Part shown: positions 53,602 to 62,636 of the stretch, piece by piece
How the letters are laid out: each line of letters begins with the position of its first letter
Position numbering within the stretch: position 1 is the first letter of the stretch
Assembly: GCF_003095375.1 (NCBI RefSeq)
Contig: NZ_QEHR01000010.1
Coordinates: 1 to 64,000, forward strand
DNA: 64,000 nt
Source: Marixanthomonas spongiae
GTDB lineage: Bacteria; Bacteroidota; Bacteroidia; Flavobacteriales; Flavobacteriaceae
Direction of reading: 5' to 3'
The notes under the pieces: generated by a model
What the model was told of the DNA's origin: nothing
The model's database searches: none
The model's input: only the letters and a program-made list of their open reading frames with translations
Program-made: the position numbers and the translations under genes

Positions 53602-54060
53602 ATGGAAGAAATGGGAGAAATCGCAAGAGACGATAGACAACTTACCTTAATATATAGCAGCAATACCCGTGTGGGCAAACATACGTTGAGTTATCTTCAG
53701 GGCATTGACGAAAAAGTGGAAGCCGTGGATATTTCCAAAGTGAAAGTTACCGGAACCCAATGGGTCGAGCTGGCCAAAGCCATGGGGAAATCGGTTGGCG
53801 ATTTGGTGGATAAACGCATTATGGAAGAGAAAGGCACAGATACCTCAGACTTTGATACCGACGATTGGATTAAAATACTGCAAAACAACAATGAAGTATT
53901 GACCCAGCCCATTGCCATTAAAGGTGAGAAGACGATGCAAATTGAAAACCCGCCCAATATCATGAACTTTTTTGGGGTGGAATCTGCTGGAATTGAAAAA
54001 ACCATGCATACCGAAAAACCCAACATAGAACCCAAAACCGAAGATGAAAACTTTAAATAA
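53602..54060 (+). CDS. Cys-less ArsC/Spx-like thioredoxin-fold protein
   Basis: 152 residues. LTLIYSSNTRVGKHTLSYLQGIDEKVEAVDISKVKVTGTQWVELAKAMGK, then DDWIKILQNNNEVLTQPIAIKGEKTMQIENPPNIMNFF have the ArsC-family layout (N-terminal CxxC-like loop, then the 'LxQPIxI' strand). The loop where arsenate reductases carry Cys reads SSNTRVGK, and the whole protein contains no Cys, so it cannot reduce arsenate by the known mechanism. It may instead be a regulatory partner. The 2-bp gap behind hpf suggests a role in stress or ribosome hibernation. Confidence 0.65.
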   Translation: MEEMGEIARDDRQLTLIYSSNTRVGKHTLSYLQGIDEKVEAVDISKVKVTGTQWVELAKAMGKSVGDLVDKRIMEEKGTDTSDFDTDDWIKILQNNNEVLTQPIAIKGEKTMQIENPPNIMNFFGVESAGIEKTMHTEKPNIEPKTEDENFK

Positions 54061-54085
54061 AATGGGTTGAAATTGCTAAAAAAAA

Positions 54086-54115
54086 CGCGGAACAGATCAA
54101 GTTCCGCGCTTTTTT
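54086..54115. terminator. Bidirectional terminator
   Basis: CGCGGAAC, 7-nt loop, GTTCCGCG with A-run before and T-run after. It sits between the convergent 53602 and 54137 genes. Confidence 0.9.
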
Positions 54116-54136
54116 ATTGTGCTGATAGCTTTCGGT

Positions 54137-54511
54137 TTATTTCTTCTGCTTGGTATCTACCCTGCCCAGCGGCTGTATTTTTTCTTTCAACCTAACATAT
54201 AAATCAAATTGGGGTTGGGTAAGGATGTCTCGCATTTCGGCAGATTCTTCTTCTCCGAGGCTTAAAAGGCTGTTCAGTTTTTCCCGGCCTTCAAGATTTT
54301 GGCGTATTTTGTCGTAACGCGGCAAAAACTCTTCAATTTTCTTTTTGAACAACAGCTCTTGTTTAGAAGTTAACGCCAATTCGGCATTATAAGTCTCGGT
54401 TAAGGCATCGGCCCTTATTTCATAATCATCGGCATCTTTTTGTAAAAAAGGATCCTGTGCTTGGGCCGCGAAGCCAATAAACAATGTTAAAAGTAGTATC
54501 AGTTTTTTCAT
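54137..54511 (-). CDS. Small secreted helical protein
   Basis: 124 residues from ATG 54511, chosen because it begins a clean signal peptide (MKKLILLLTLFIGFAAQAQ). The mature part is helical and charged: DADDYEIRADALTETYNAELALTSKQELLFKKKIEEFLPRYDKIRQNLEGREKLNSLLSLGEEESAEMRDILTQPQ in blocks. It resembles CpxP/Spy-like LTXXQ chaperone-type proteins of the periplasm, but the motif is only loosely kept. Function unknown. Confidence 0.6.
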   Translation of the reverse strand: MKKLILLLTLFIGFAAQAQDPFLQKDADDYEIRADALTETYNAELALTSKQELLFKKKIEEFLPRYDKIRQNLEGREKLNSLLSLGEEESAEMRDILTQPQFDLYVRLKEKIQPLGRVDTKQKK

Positions 54512-54660
54512 GGTGTTTGAATTTTGAAAGATAAAATACTTAAAAATTTGATGATTCATTGCCATCAAACCGATGTTTAACGCTTTCGTTAACAATGCTT
54601 AACATTTTTTAAAATAAATAGGCTTTTCAAAAGCAATTGAATATTAGCTATTTTTGAACT

Positions 54661-55245
54661 ATGAAGAAAACTGCCCACGAACATTTTACGCTGTATAAAC
54701 CCTATGGTTATTTAAGTCAATTTGTGAACAATGGACCTAAAAAGAATTCCAAAAGACTGTTGGGCGAACTCTATGATTTTCCTGAAGGTACCATGGCCGT
54801 TGGTCGCTTGGACGAAGACAGTGAAGGTTTATTGCTCCTTACCACTAACGGCAAGGTTAGTCATGAAATATGCAGCGGAGAAATTGAAAAAGAATACTAC
54901 GCCCAAGTAGATGGATTGATAACCGAAGCGGCCATTAACCAGTTGCAGCAAGGTGTTGAAATAGGGTACAGCGGAAAAAAATACCAAACAAAACCGTGTG
55001 AAGCGTTTCGGTTAATTGACGTGCCCAATCTGCCTAAAAGGGCTAAAAAGATACGGGATAGCCGCCACGGCCCAACTTCTTGGGTTTCGATCACCTTAAC
55101 GGAAGGAAAATTTCGGCAAGTCAAGAAAATGACAGCTGCCGTAGGTTTTCCCACCCTCAGACTGGTACGGGTGCGCGTTGGCGACATAAAGATCAATGGC
55201 ATGCAAGCCGGTGAAGTGCTTCCAGTAGAAACTTTGGGGGTATAA
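54661..55245 (+). CDS. rluE: 23S rRNA pseudouridine synthase RluE
   Basis: 194 residues. FTLYKPYGYLSQFV, MAVGRLDEDSEGLLLLTTNGKVSHEI (catalytic Asp in GRLDEDSEG) and GKFRQVKKMTAAVGFPTLRLVRVRVGDI are characteristic of the RluE/RsuA branch. No S4 domain precedes the catalytic domain, as expected for RluE. It modifies a uridine in large-subunit rRNA. Confidence 0.93.
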   Translation: MKKTAHEHFTLYKPYGYLSQFVNNGPKKNSKRLLGELYDFPEGTMAVGRLDEDSEGLLLLTTNGKVSHEICSGEIEKEYYAQVDGLITEAAINQLQQGVEIGYSGKKYQTKPCEAFRLIDVPNLPKRAKKIRDSRHGPTSWVSITLTEGKFRQVKKMTAAVGFPTLRLVRVRVGDIKINGMQAGEVLPVETLGV

Positions 55246-55250
55246 AAAAA

Positions 55251-55398
55251 GAAGGTGTCTAAAAAGTAAAAAAATTGATATCCGGTCAAGCCTGCCTTTT
55301 TAGTTGGATAGGCGCAGTCGAGACCCCATTGACAGTGAGAACCTTGTAGTTTTATACCGTGCTCGAAAAGACAGTTAAAAGTACTTTTAGGCGTCCTC
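55251..55398. repeat. GTCTAAAAAGT inverted-repeat element, copy 2
   Basis: Left end GAAGGTGTCTAAAAAGTA at 55251; right end AGTACTTTTAGGCGTCCTC near 55380-55398 is an imperfect reverse complement. Between convergent rluE and the 55423 gene, as with copies 1 and 3. Confidence 0.6.
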
Positions 55399-55422
55399 TT
55401 TAATCACGTTTATAGCTGTTTA

Positions 55423-57327
55423 TTATTCTGAAACAATAGGCAATTTTATCATAGACGGATATATCTTGGAATGATGTATGGTATTGTGTGCCACCACACC
55501 TTCTTTTTCGTCATAATTATTTCCGCCCGTATTCAAATTCCTTGCAAAACGCGGAAAGTTACTGCTCGATACCTCAATACGGATGCGGTGTCCTTTTTTA
55601 AAGAAATTGCTTGTGCTCATTGGGGTTAAATCTACTTGATACACCTTTCCTTTTTCCATAAATACTTCTTTGTCATACCCTTCGCGATAACGAACACGTT
55701 GTATGGTTTCATCAAGGTTGTAGGCACGGCCATCTGGATAAACGTCAATGAGTTTGATGGTTACATCGGTGTCTTTTACATCACTGGAAAGGTATAAGGT
55801 CGATTCAATAAAGCCTGAAACTTCCATGCCTTCTTTTAAGGGTTCGCTGGTGTACACCAAAATATCTTCTCGGGTCTCCATTGCTTGCTGGTCGAATGCA
55901 CCCCCTTCTATGGCATTTCCGGTGCAACACACGTTTCCGCCGTATGATGGAACCGGATTCATGGGATCGTAGGTAAAGGTATCTGGCGCGTCTTTTCTTT
56001 TTGGTTTTTTAAATGTTAACCTACCGTCGCCATTCAGGGTATTGGCTTGGCCATTGCTTTCTAAATACATGGGCGTCATTTCAGCCTTTTTAGGAGGCCA
56101 GGTTTCCGAAGCTTGCCATTTATTGCTGCCCATGGTATAATATTGAACGCGCGGTGTCTCTTCTTTGAAATTGTTTTGCTTTTCTTTCAACCACAAATCG
56201 AACCAACTGTAAATTTGTTCTTCATAGTTCAAGGTAGCATCGCCAACCGGGCGTTCGCCTACAATGGTGTTTTCGGTTGCCCGGAAATATCCGCAGTGCA
56301 ATGTTGGGGCAATGACCAGATACTGATTGTCGCGTACTTCTTTCTCCTTGGCCGTTTGACGCACGTGATTAAACAATGCCAAATTAGGGCTGCTGGAAAC
56401 ATCGTACCAAGATACAAACCAAAAACTGGGTACGCCAAAGCCCATGGTGTCGTGATACAAACCGCCTTCGTACCATGCCGGGTCGTTTGGTTTACGGCGT
56501 ACCATTTTATCGAAAATCTCTTTCTTGCCGTGCATATTCTGTAACATATCCTGAATGGGCAAATGTGACAATGCTTCGGACATGTCGATTTTTGGGTTTT
56601 CCGGTGCTAGATCGTAAAAGCGGGAAATACGGATAAGGTCTTCTTGCGTGGTCCCTTCGGGAATCCTGGGTTTAAACTTGTCCTGTTCCACGCCATACAG
56701 CCAAGCGAAAAACAACAACTGCTCTGCGCCTCCCCGATACCAGTTGCCTTGTTCGTGGTACTCGCCTACTGTGCCAATTCCTGCGCCATAGCCCATAGGC
56801 ACCATGGCGGCGTGAGAAGGATGGTCCAAGGCGGCAACGGCCATTTGCCACTCAGCGGTGGAAGAACAACCAATAGTCCCAATTTTACCGTTGGACCACG
56901 GTTGGTTTTTCATCCAGGTAAAGGCATCGTATCCATCGGTCAATGGCACGCCAAGGATGTCCCACTCCCCTTCCGAGAAAAACCGGCCCCGTTCGTTTTG
57001 TACCACGTAAGCATAGCCTCGTTTTACGGCCTCCAACGCCGATTTGGCCGTGCGGCTGCGTTTTTCGCCATCCTGCCACGTGTTGAAATTATAAGGTGTT
57101 CTCGAAAAAATGATGGGTACTTTTTTATCGGTTTTAGGGCGGTAAATATCGGTTGCCAACCGAACGCCATCGCGCATGGGCATCATAATCTTTTGATCGG
57201 TTATGGCGAGTTCTTCCAGTTGTTGAAATACATCTTCTTCTTCGGTTTTATTTTGAGCAATTACTGTATTAAATCCCATTAACACGATCAGTAAAAGCAC
57301 AAAGAAATAGATTGGTCGGTTTTTCAT
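55423..57327 (-). CDS. CocE/NonD-family (peptidase S15-like) hydrolase, secreted
   Basis: 634 residues from ATG 57327 (signal peptide [20 protein letters not shown], cleaved near VIAQ). The alpha/beta-hydrolase part has [43 protein letters not shown] and [31 protein letters not shown]: the nucleophile Ser in G-C-S, with His about residue 350 region (HCGYFRATE). The C-terminal jelly-roll ([23 protein letters not shown]) is the CocE/X-Pro-dipeptidyl-peptidase domain. It acts in the periplasm or outside. Substrate could be peptide or glutaryl-ester type. Expressed singly. Confidence 0.9.
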   Translation of the reverse strand: MKNRPIYFFVLLLIVLMGFNTVIAQNKTEEEDVFQQLEELAITDQKIMMPMRDGVRLATDIYRPKTDKKVPIIFSRTPYNFNTWQDGEKRSRTAKSALEAVKRGYAYVVQNERGRFFSEGEWDILGVPLTDGYDAFTWMKNQPWSNGKIGTIGCSSTAEWQMAVAALDHPSHAAMVPMGYGAGIGTVGEYHEQGNWYRGGAEQLLFFAWLYGVEQDKFKPRIPEGTTQEDLIRISRFYDLAPENPKIDMSEALSHLPIQDMLQNMHGKKEIFDKMVRRKPNDPAWYEGGLYHDTMGFGVPSFWFVSWYDVSSSPNLALFNHVRQTAKEKEVRDNQYLVIAPTLHCGYFRATENTIVGERPVGDATLNYEEQIYSWFDLWLKEKQNNFKEETPRVQYYTMGSNKWQASETWPPKKAEMTPMYLESNGQANTLNGDGRLTFKKPKRKDAPDTFTYDPMNPVPSYGGNVCCTGNAIEGGAFDQQAMETREDILVYTSEPLKEGMEVSGFIESTLYLSSDVKDTDVTIKLIDVYPDGRAYNLDETIQRVRYREGYDKEVFMEKGKVYQVDLTPMSTSNFFKKGHRIRIEVSSSNFPRFARNLNTGGNNYDEKEGVVAHNTIHHSKIYPSMIKLPIVSE

Positions 57328-57558
57328 AAAAAATGGTTTAAACAAGTTTTAAAACTATAAGAAAAATAGCAGTGTCCCTTGTAAAAGTTCAATTTTAACA
57401 TAGAGATATTTAGCGTTTTTCTTTGGAAGAAATTGAGAATGATTTGTAGCGCGCGGCTAATTTTTATAAAATCTTGTTATAGTTTGTTTACAGGGCGTTA
57501 AATAGAAGTGGATTTCAAATAATAACCCGTACTTTAATGGAAAACAAAGATAAAGATT

Positions 57559-57864
57559 ATGAGCACAGAAGGTAAAAATCAAAAATCAAACAGCAAAGAC
57601 ACAACCTACAATGCCGATGTTACCAAGCACGACTTGGAAATGTTGGGCCAAGACCACATACACGGTGATGGCGGAGATGACCAACAATTGAAAGAACGCG
57701 CGCAGCAGATAGATTTCAGCGGAAAAAACTTAGATGTTCCCGGGAGCAATAAAGCCAAAAAGAACCAAGGTCCCTCAAAATTAAAAGACGAAGAAAACAA
57801 ACTGTACAGCCAAGGCGGCGACAGTAACGAGAATTTAGAACGGGATGACGCCTCTAAAGGGTAA
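57559..57864 (+). CDS. Disordered hydrophilic protein of unknown function
   Basis: 101 residues with no hydrophobic segments. Lys/Asp/Gly/Ser/Gln-rich: KNQKSNSKDTTYNADVTKHD, LEMLGQDHIHGDGGDDQQLK, GSNKAKKNQGPSKLKDEENK. Proteins of this style, with short charged repeats, are found in stress-adapted Bacteroidota and may be hydration-related. No family named with confidence. It has its own terminator at 57891-57954. Confidence 0.55.
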   Translation: MSTEGKNQKSNSKDTTYNADVTKHDLEMLGQDHIHGDGGDDQQLKERAQQIDFSGKNLDVPGSNKAKKNQGPSKLKDEENKLYSQGGDSNENLERDDASKG

Positions 57865-57890
57865 ACCATAAAGTACAAGAACAAGGCAAG

Positions 57891-57954
57891 CAAGACAAGA
57901 ACGATTTTATAATTTATTTGGATGCCAATAAAATAGAGCTTGTCTTGTTTTTTT
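57891..57954 (+). terminator. Intrinsic terminator
   Basis: CAAGACAAG at 57891-57899 pairs with CTTGTCTTG at 57939-57947, followed by a T-run of seven. Confidence 0.8.
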
Positions 57955-57964
57955 ATGATCTATA

Positions 57965-58059
57965 TGAAGGTTGTCTAAAAAATGATTTAAACTATACGTT
58001 CGTCTGCGACTGCCGGAAAGACAGGCTAAACTTTACTGTACTTAAATTTCAGATAGCCT
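57965..58059. repeat. GTCTAAAAAGT inverted-repeat element, copy 3 (degenerate)
   Basis: GAAGGTTGTCTAAAAAAT at 57965 and AAATTTCAGATAGCCT near its right end at 58059 are imperfect inverted repeats. Located between the 57559 terminator and the convergent 58074 gene, the third convergent gap with this element. Confidence 0.5.
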
Positions 58060-58073
58060 ATTTTGGATTTATA

Positions 58074-58865
58074 TTATAAATCTTCGGCGTTGGCAATCAT
58101 TTCGGCAACGTCCATTACGGCTACATCGTTTTCTTTTTCTTTGCCCTTTACGCCATCGGTCATCATGGTGTTACAAAATGGACAGGCAGCAGCAATAACG
58201 CTGGGCTGGGTTTCCAAGGCTTCTTCGGTACGCTCAATGTTCACGTCTTTTTGGCCTTCTTCGGGTTCTTTAAACATTTGTGCCCCACCGGCTCCGCAAC
58301 ACAGTCCTCGGGATTTGCAGCGTCTCATTTCAACCAGCTCTACTTCCAGTTTACGCAATAAATCGCGAGGGGCTTCATATTCGCCATTGGCACGGCCGAG
58401 ATAACAAGGATCGTGAAAAGTGATTTTCTTTCCTTTAAATTTTCCGCCTTCTACTTTTAACCTTCCTTCGTCTAAGAGCGATTTCAGAAATTGGGTGTGG
58501 TGTACAATATCGTAGTTCCCTCCCAGTTCGGGATATTCGTTTTTAATGGTGTTAAAACAGTGCGGACACGCGGTAACGATTTTTTTAATTTCGTAGCCAT
58601 TGAGCACTTCAATATTGGTCATGGCCTGCATTTGGAACAGAAATTCATTTCCTGCGCGTTTTGCTGGATCGCCTGTACAGCTTTCTTCGGTTCCCAAGAC
58701 GGCAAAATCCACTTTTGCATTGTGCAATAGTTTTACAAAAGCTTTGGTAATTTTTTTGGCCCGATCGTCAAAACTGCCGGAACAGCCTACCCAAAATAAT
58801 ACTTCGGGTTTTTTGCCTTCCGCCATATATTCGGCCATTGTTGGTACTTTTATCGGTTCACTCAT
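58074..58865 (-). CDS. CCG-domain (heterodisulfide-reductase-like) Fe-S protein
   Basis: 263 residues with two CCG units: VLFWVGCSGSFDDRAKKITKAFVKLL and CPHCFNTIKNEYPELGG in the first half; DPCYLGRANGEYEAPRDLLRKL, RGLCCGAGGAQMF, and AAACPFCNTMM in the second. The paired CCG motifs bind Fe-S clusters in HdrB/GlcF-like electron-transfer proteins. Its partner is the membrane-bound two-cluster ferredoxin protein at 60304, in the same minus-strand cluster. The complex probably passes electrons to quinone. Confidence 0.88.
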   Translation of the reverse strand: MSEPIKVPTMAEYMAEGKKPEVLFWVGCSGSFDDRAKKITKAFVKLLHNAKVDFAVLGTEESCTGDPAKRAGNEFLFQMQAMTNIEVLNGYEIKKIVTACPHCFNTIKNEYPELGGNYDIVHHTQFLKSLLDEGRLKVEGGKFKGKKITFHDPCYLGRANGEYEAPRDLLRKLEVELVEMRRCKSRGLCCGAGGAQMFKEPEEGQKDVNIERTEEALETQPSVIAAACPFCNTMMTDGVKGKEKENDVAVMDVAEMIANAEDL

Positions 58866-58886
58866 AGTGTCTTTCTTTCTTTATTT

Positions 58887-59321
58887 TTAATCTTCAAAAA
58901 CCTGAATGGTTACGTTTTTTTCCACCAGGTCTGTAAATTTTCCTTTGTAACGGGTGGCTTTTACCAGATGGTTGTCTATCCAGTGATAATTTCCGCCACG
59001 GGGTTTGCCCATTAACAGGGAATGGTATTTAAACCCGTGTTTGTTAAGCCAAGTTTCGGTCACTTCTCGGTGCGCCTCTGTTCTCGAGGTGAAAAAACAG
59101 ATAATGTGGCCTTGGTCGTACCAATTGTTTAATGTTTTTAAAGCATCTGGAAAAGGTTCACAGGTAGCCATGCGCTCTGGCTCTTCATTTGGTATATCGT
59201 CTGTGATTGTCCCATCAATATCTATCAAATAATTTTTTATATCCTTTGGAAGTATGGGGCTAACGTGCTCCCCTTTTTCTACCTTGTCATGCAATAATTT
59301 CTCTACTTCTTCTTTTTTCAT
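58887..59321 (-). CDS. HAD-superfamily phosphohydrolase
   Basis: 144 residues. NYLIDIDGTITDD (catalytic Asp pair in DIDGT), IICFFTSRTEAHREVTETWL and GKPRGGNYHWIDNHLVKATRY are the HAD fold without a cap domain. Homologues next to amidase/MlaD/Fe-S clusters in flavobacteria are sometimes called phosphoheptose isomerase by mistake; the HAD motif is clear here. Substrate unknown. It lies 21 bp from the CCG gene. Confidence 0.8.
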   Translation of the reverse strand: MKKEEVEKLLHDKVEKGEHVSPILPKDIKNYLIDIDGTITDDIPNEEPERMATCEPFPDALKTLNNWYDQGHIICFFTSRTEAHREVTETWLNKHGFKYHSLLMGKPRGGNYHWIDNHLVKATRYKGKFTDLVEKNVTIQVFED

Positions 59322-59365
59322 ATCCTGGGATACTTTTTAACGTTCACAAAGTTACTATTTGTTTT

Positions 59366-60271
59366 TCAACTTGCTACCCGTGCTAAAAATGTGTTTATTT
59401 CTTTAAAATATTGTTCGGGTTGCTCTAACCAGCCATAATGGGCACACTCATCAATATAAACTAATTTTGAATCTTGAAACAGCGCATGTGTTTTAACTGC
59501 AATATCCTTGTTAACAATATCCTGTTTTCCTTGAATGATTAAAACTGGCTGAGTGTATTGCTGAAGTTGCTTTTTACAATCAAATGCTATAGTATGCATG
59601 TTCTGCCAGACTAGGCTATTGATTTGGCTGTTGCCTTGTGTCAATCGTTCAGCCACCACATCTACAAAGTCCTTTTTGTATAAATAGGCAGGTGCTAAAT
59701 ATTTTCCTCTTTGAACTCTTGCAAAGTAGCTGGTATCGCCATTTGCAATTTTTTGATTCCAATAGCTAAGGGAGTCTCGCTGTTTTTGGGTTAAATGCCC
59801 AGTAATATTTATTCTTGAAAGTAAACTTAAATCAACTCCTCCTGAAGCGGACAAAATTAATCCTTTTACATTTTTTGAATGTTTGGTTGTGTAATATGAA
59901 GCCAGCATGCCTCCAAAAGAATGACCTAAAACAATCCAAGAATCAATTTTTAAATGTTTCCGAAGTACTTCAATATCTTCAACCATTAAATCTAAAGTAA
60001 TAGTGGTTTCATTTACTGCTTTTAAAGTAGATTTTCCTGTACCCCGTTGGTCATATATAATAGTTTTATTGTTCTCTGAAAGCGTTTTAGCCAAAGGCAC
60101 AAAACCTTCGCTGCTCATTCCAGGCCCTCCATTAATAATTAAAACAGGGAATCCAGTACCAAAGGTGGTAAAACAAATAACATCTCCGTTATTATTTATG
60201 AAGTTTTCTGTTTGTGCAAAACCAGAAACCCCAAAAAAGAATAAAAAAAAGAGAGTGCTTATTTGTTTCAT
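59366..60271 (-). CDS. Alpha/beta hydrolase, proline-iminopeptidase-like, exported
   Basis: 301 residues, signal peptide ending near GVSGFAQ. VLIINGGPGMSSEGFVPLAKTLSENN (oxyanion hole GGPG), TIIYDQRGTGKST, ILGHSFGGMLASYYTTKH (nucleophile GHSFGG, Ser about 118) and DECAHYGWLEQPEQYF (catalytic His) complete the triad. Its composition is more AT-rich than the genes on both sides. It sits between the membrane Fe-S protein and the HAD gene, probably an insertion into an otherwise tight cluster. Substrate could be peptide or ester. Confidence 0.88.
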   Translation of the reverse strand: MKQISTLFFLFFFGVSGFAQTENFINNNGDVICFTTFGTGFPVLIINGGPGMSSEGFVPLAKTLSENNKTIIYDQRGTGKSTLKAVNETTITLDLMVEDIEVLRKHLKIDSWIVLGHSFGGMLASYYTTKHSKNVKGLILSASGGVDLSLLSRINITGHLTQKQRDSLSYWNQKIANGDTSYFARVQRGKYLAPAYLYKKDFVDVVAERLTQGNSQINSLVWQNMHTIAFDCKKQLQQYTQPVLIIQGKQDIVNKDIAVKTHALFQDSKLVYIDECAHYGWLEQPEQYFKEINTFLARVAS

Positions 60272-60303
60272 TATAAAATAAATAAAAGCTGAATAAAAAT
60301 TCT

Positions 60304-61632
60304 TTAGGCTTCGTCATTCCAGTTTAACCGGTCCATCTGGTTGTAAGGCCAAGGTGCGCCGTTGTTTTCAATATTGGTCATTGCTACATTGAGCTCATTT
60401 GGTGCTGCAGATTGCTCCATGACCAAGTATTGGCGCATATCCATAATAATGGAAAGTGGGTCGATACTTACGGGACAAGCTTCCACACAAGCGTTACAGG
60501 TAGTACACGCCCACAATTCTTCCCGAAGGATGTAATCGTCTAACAATTGTTTGCCATCGGGTTTAAACTCGCCATTTTTAGATATGTTTTTACCTACTTC
60601 TTCAATACGGTCTCGGGTATCCATCATTATTTTTCGTGGCGATAGTTTTTTGCCTGTTAGGTTGGCAGGGCATTCGCTGGTACAACGGCCACACTCAGTA
60701 CAGGTATAGGCGTTGAGCAATTGAATTCTGCTTAAATCCATCACATCGCTAGCGCCAAATTTATCGGGCTCCGCATCGGCCTCATCTTCGGCCGGAGCGG
60801 CAAAGGGGTCGGCATTGGGATCCATCATCAGTTTTACTTCGTTGGTAACCGATTCCAAGTTTTTAAACTTTCCTTTTGGCACCACTTTTCCGAAATAGAC
60901 ATTGGGAAATGCCAAAATAATATGCAGGTGCTTGGAGAAGTACAAATAATTCAAAAACACCAAAATACCTATAATGTGCAACCACCAAGCAGACCGTTCT
61001 ATGGCAATAAGCGTTGCTTCGGAAAGTCCGTCGAAAAGTGGTGAAATAAGACCGCTGATAGGAAATGCACCAGCCTCTACATAATGTGGGTTTATCCCTT
61101 GTAACTGCAGGTCGGCTGCATTCATGGTTAAAAACAGTACCATTAAGACCATTTCAAAATACAAGATGTAATTGGCATCGTCTTTGGGCCAGCCTTTCAT
61201 TTCGCGTGCCCAAAACCGTCTCAGTTTTTGAATGTTTCGGCGTATCCAGAATACGATTACCCCAACTAACACCAAGAGGGCCAATATTTCAAACGAAGCG
61301 ATAAGAATGTCGTAAACGGGGCCCAGAAAGGAAAGAATGCGGTGTGTGCCGAAAATACCATCAATGATTATCTCCAACACTTCAATGTTAATAATGATAA
61401 AGCCAACATACACAAAAATGTGCATTATGCCAGATACTGGTCTAACAACCATTTTAGATTGCCCCAATGCAATGCGCATCACATTGTTCCATCGTTCTTT
61501 TTTATGATCGGAAGCATCGATTTCACGACCTATTTTAATATTCCGTATCACTTCACGGATGTTGAACGTAAAATAGCCAATACCGGCTGCTAAAAGTATA
61601 AAAAACAGTATGTTGGGTAGATATTCCATCAT
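60304..61632 (-). CDS. Membrane-anchored two-[4Fe-4S] electron-transfer protein
   Basis: 442 residues. The first 250 form a nitrate-reductase-gamma-like membrane domain of about five helices with His residues suited to haem (GIMHIFVYVGFII, WWLHIIGILVFLNYLYFSKHLHIIL). The C-terminal 150 residues hold two ferredoxin clusters: CTECGRCTSECP (about 312-323) and CTTCNACVEACP (about 384-395). Together with the CCG protein at 58074 it resembles fused HdrC/NarI-like quinone reductases. The gene's stop overlaps the MlaD gene start direction by 1 bp (61632), so the cluster is closely coupled. Confidence 0.9.
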   Translation of the reverse strand: MMEYLPNILFFILLAAGIGYFTFNIREVIRNIKIGREIDASDHKKERWNNVMRIALGQSKMVVRPVSGIMHIFVYVGFIIINIEVLEIIIDGIFGTHRILSFLGPVYDILIASFEILALLVLVGVIVFWIRRNIQKLRRFWAREMKGWPKDDANYILYFEMVLMVLFLTMNAADLQLQGINPHYVEAGAFPISGLISPLFDGLSEATLIAIERSAWWLHIIGILVFLNYLYFSKHLHIILAFPNVYFGKVVPKGKFKNLESVTNEVKLMMDPNADPFAAPAEDEADAEPDKFGASDVMDLSRIQLLNAYTCTECGRCTSECPANLTGKKLSPRKIMMDTRDRIEEVGKNISKNGEFKPDGKQLLDDYILREELWACTTCNACVEACPVSIDPLSIIMDMRQYLVMEQSAAPNELNVAMTNIENNGAPWPYNQMDRLNWNDEA

Positions 61633-62603
61633 TATTTATCAGGGTCTTCAGGTTCGGTATATTCTTTTGGTTTTTTTCCGAAGAGGGAAAAATGCACGTA
61701 ACGTTTTGGGTTTAGTTTTAAGTCTTGCAACAATTCTTCCAACTGCCGGGAGGCTCCTTCTAAATTGTTGTACAATTGCTCGTCTTTTAGGAGTTTGCCA
61801 ATACTGCCTTCGCCATTTTCCACCCGGCTCACGAGCGTGTTTAACTGGGAGGTTACGTTTTCTAAATCTTCTACCATCTGCCCGGTTTCGATTTTTGATA
61901 ACGAATCTGAAAGTCGTGCGAAATTTTCTGCCGTTACATCAAGATTGGTAAAGGTGCGGTTTAGTTTTTCCTTGTTGTCGCCTAATAGGTCATCCACATT
62001 GGCCGTGATACCTTTAAAGGAGCTGGAGGCATCGCTCAAAGACGCGATAGCCCGTTTTAAATTTTCACGGGTGTCTTTATCTACAATGGCATTGATGCTC
62101 AACAAGAGCGTATCGATGGTAGAGAGGGTTGTATTAACTTTTTCTTCTAAAGGGCCTAAACGTTCGGTAACTGCATCAAGCATTCCTTTTTCCACTTCGC
62201 CTTTTAGGGTATCACCAGATTTAGCTAAGTTATTGGGGTTGTACTCTGGGAAAATACCAAGGGACTTCCCTCCTATCAACCCACTGCTATAAATACGTAC
62301 CAAACTGTTTTTTGAGAAATCAAAATCACTTTCTACGGTAAATTCAACTACCAATCCACCAGCTTGGTTGGCAAAGTCTATGTTTTGAATTTTCCCCACT
62401 TTTAGCCCGTTGATGGTCACCGGGGCCGATTTGGAAAGACCTTCCACGTTGCTATATTTAACGTAAAACGTACGGTGTTTTTCAAGCAGGTTGCTGCCTT
62501 TTAAATAGCTGTAACCAAATATAAAAAGTAGAATTGCGCCAATGGCGAGGATTCCGGTTTTAACTTCTCTGGATAATCTCAAGGGATATTTTTTAGGGTT
62601 CAA
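61632..62603 (-). CDS. MlaD/MCE-domain lipid-transport protein
   Basis: 323 residues. One N-terminal anchor helix (KTGILAIGAILLFIFGYSYLKG), then the MCE domain: FYVKYSNVEGLSKSAPVTINGLKVGKIQNIDF and SSGLIGGKSLGIFPE. A long helical coil (about 165-300) follows, ending in acidic LKLNPKRYVHFSLFG... tail. It belongs to the periplasmic part of MCE lipid-transport systems. It lies 33 bp after the amidase stop and ends at the Fe-S gene start. The Mla ATPase and permease genes are not in the window. Confidence 0.92.
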   Translation of the reverse strand: MNPKKYPLRLSREVKTGILAIGAILLFIFGYSYLKGSNLLEKHRTFYVKYSNVEGLSKSAPVTINGLKVGKIQNIDFANQAGGLVVEFTVESDFDFSKNSLVRIYSSGLIGGKSLGIFPEYNPNNLAKSGDTLKGEVEKGMLDAVTERLGPLEEKVNTTLSTIDTLLLSINAIVDKDTRENLKRAIASLSDASSSFKGITANVDDLLGDNKEKLNRTFTNLDVTAENFARLSDSLSKIETGQMVEDLENVTSQLNTLVSRVENGEGSIGKLLKDEQLYNNLEGASRQLEELLQDLKLNPKRYVHFSLFGKKPKEYTEPEDPDK

Positions 62604-62636
62604 ACAAATTTAGAAAATAATTATAGAATAACCCTG

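Noticed and set aside
56644-57282. 212-aa plus-strand ORF inside the CocE-like gene
   Set aside because: Antisense shadow of a 634-aa enzyme with catalytic motifs.
61765-62292. 175-aa plus-strand ORF inside the MlaD gene
   Set aside because: Antisense to the coiled region of a clear MCE protein; Ser/Arg-rich low-complexity.
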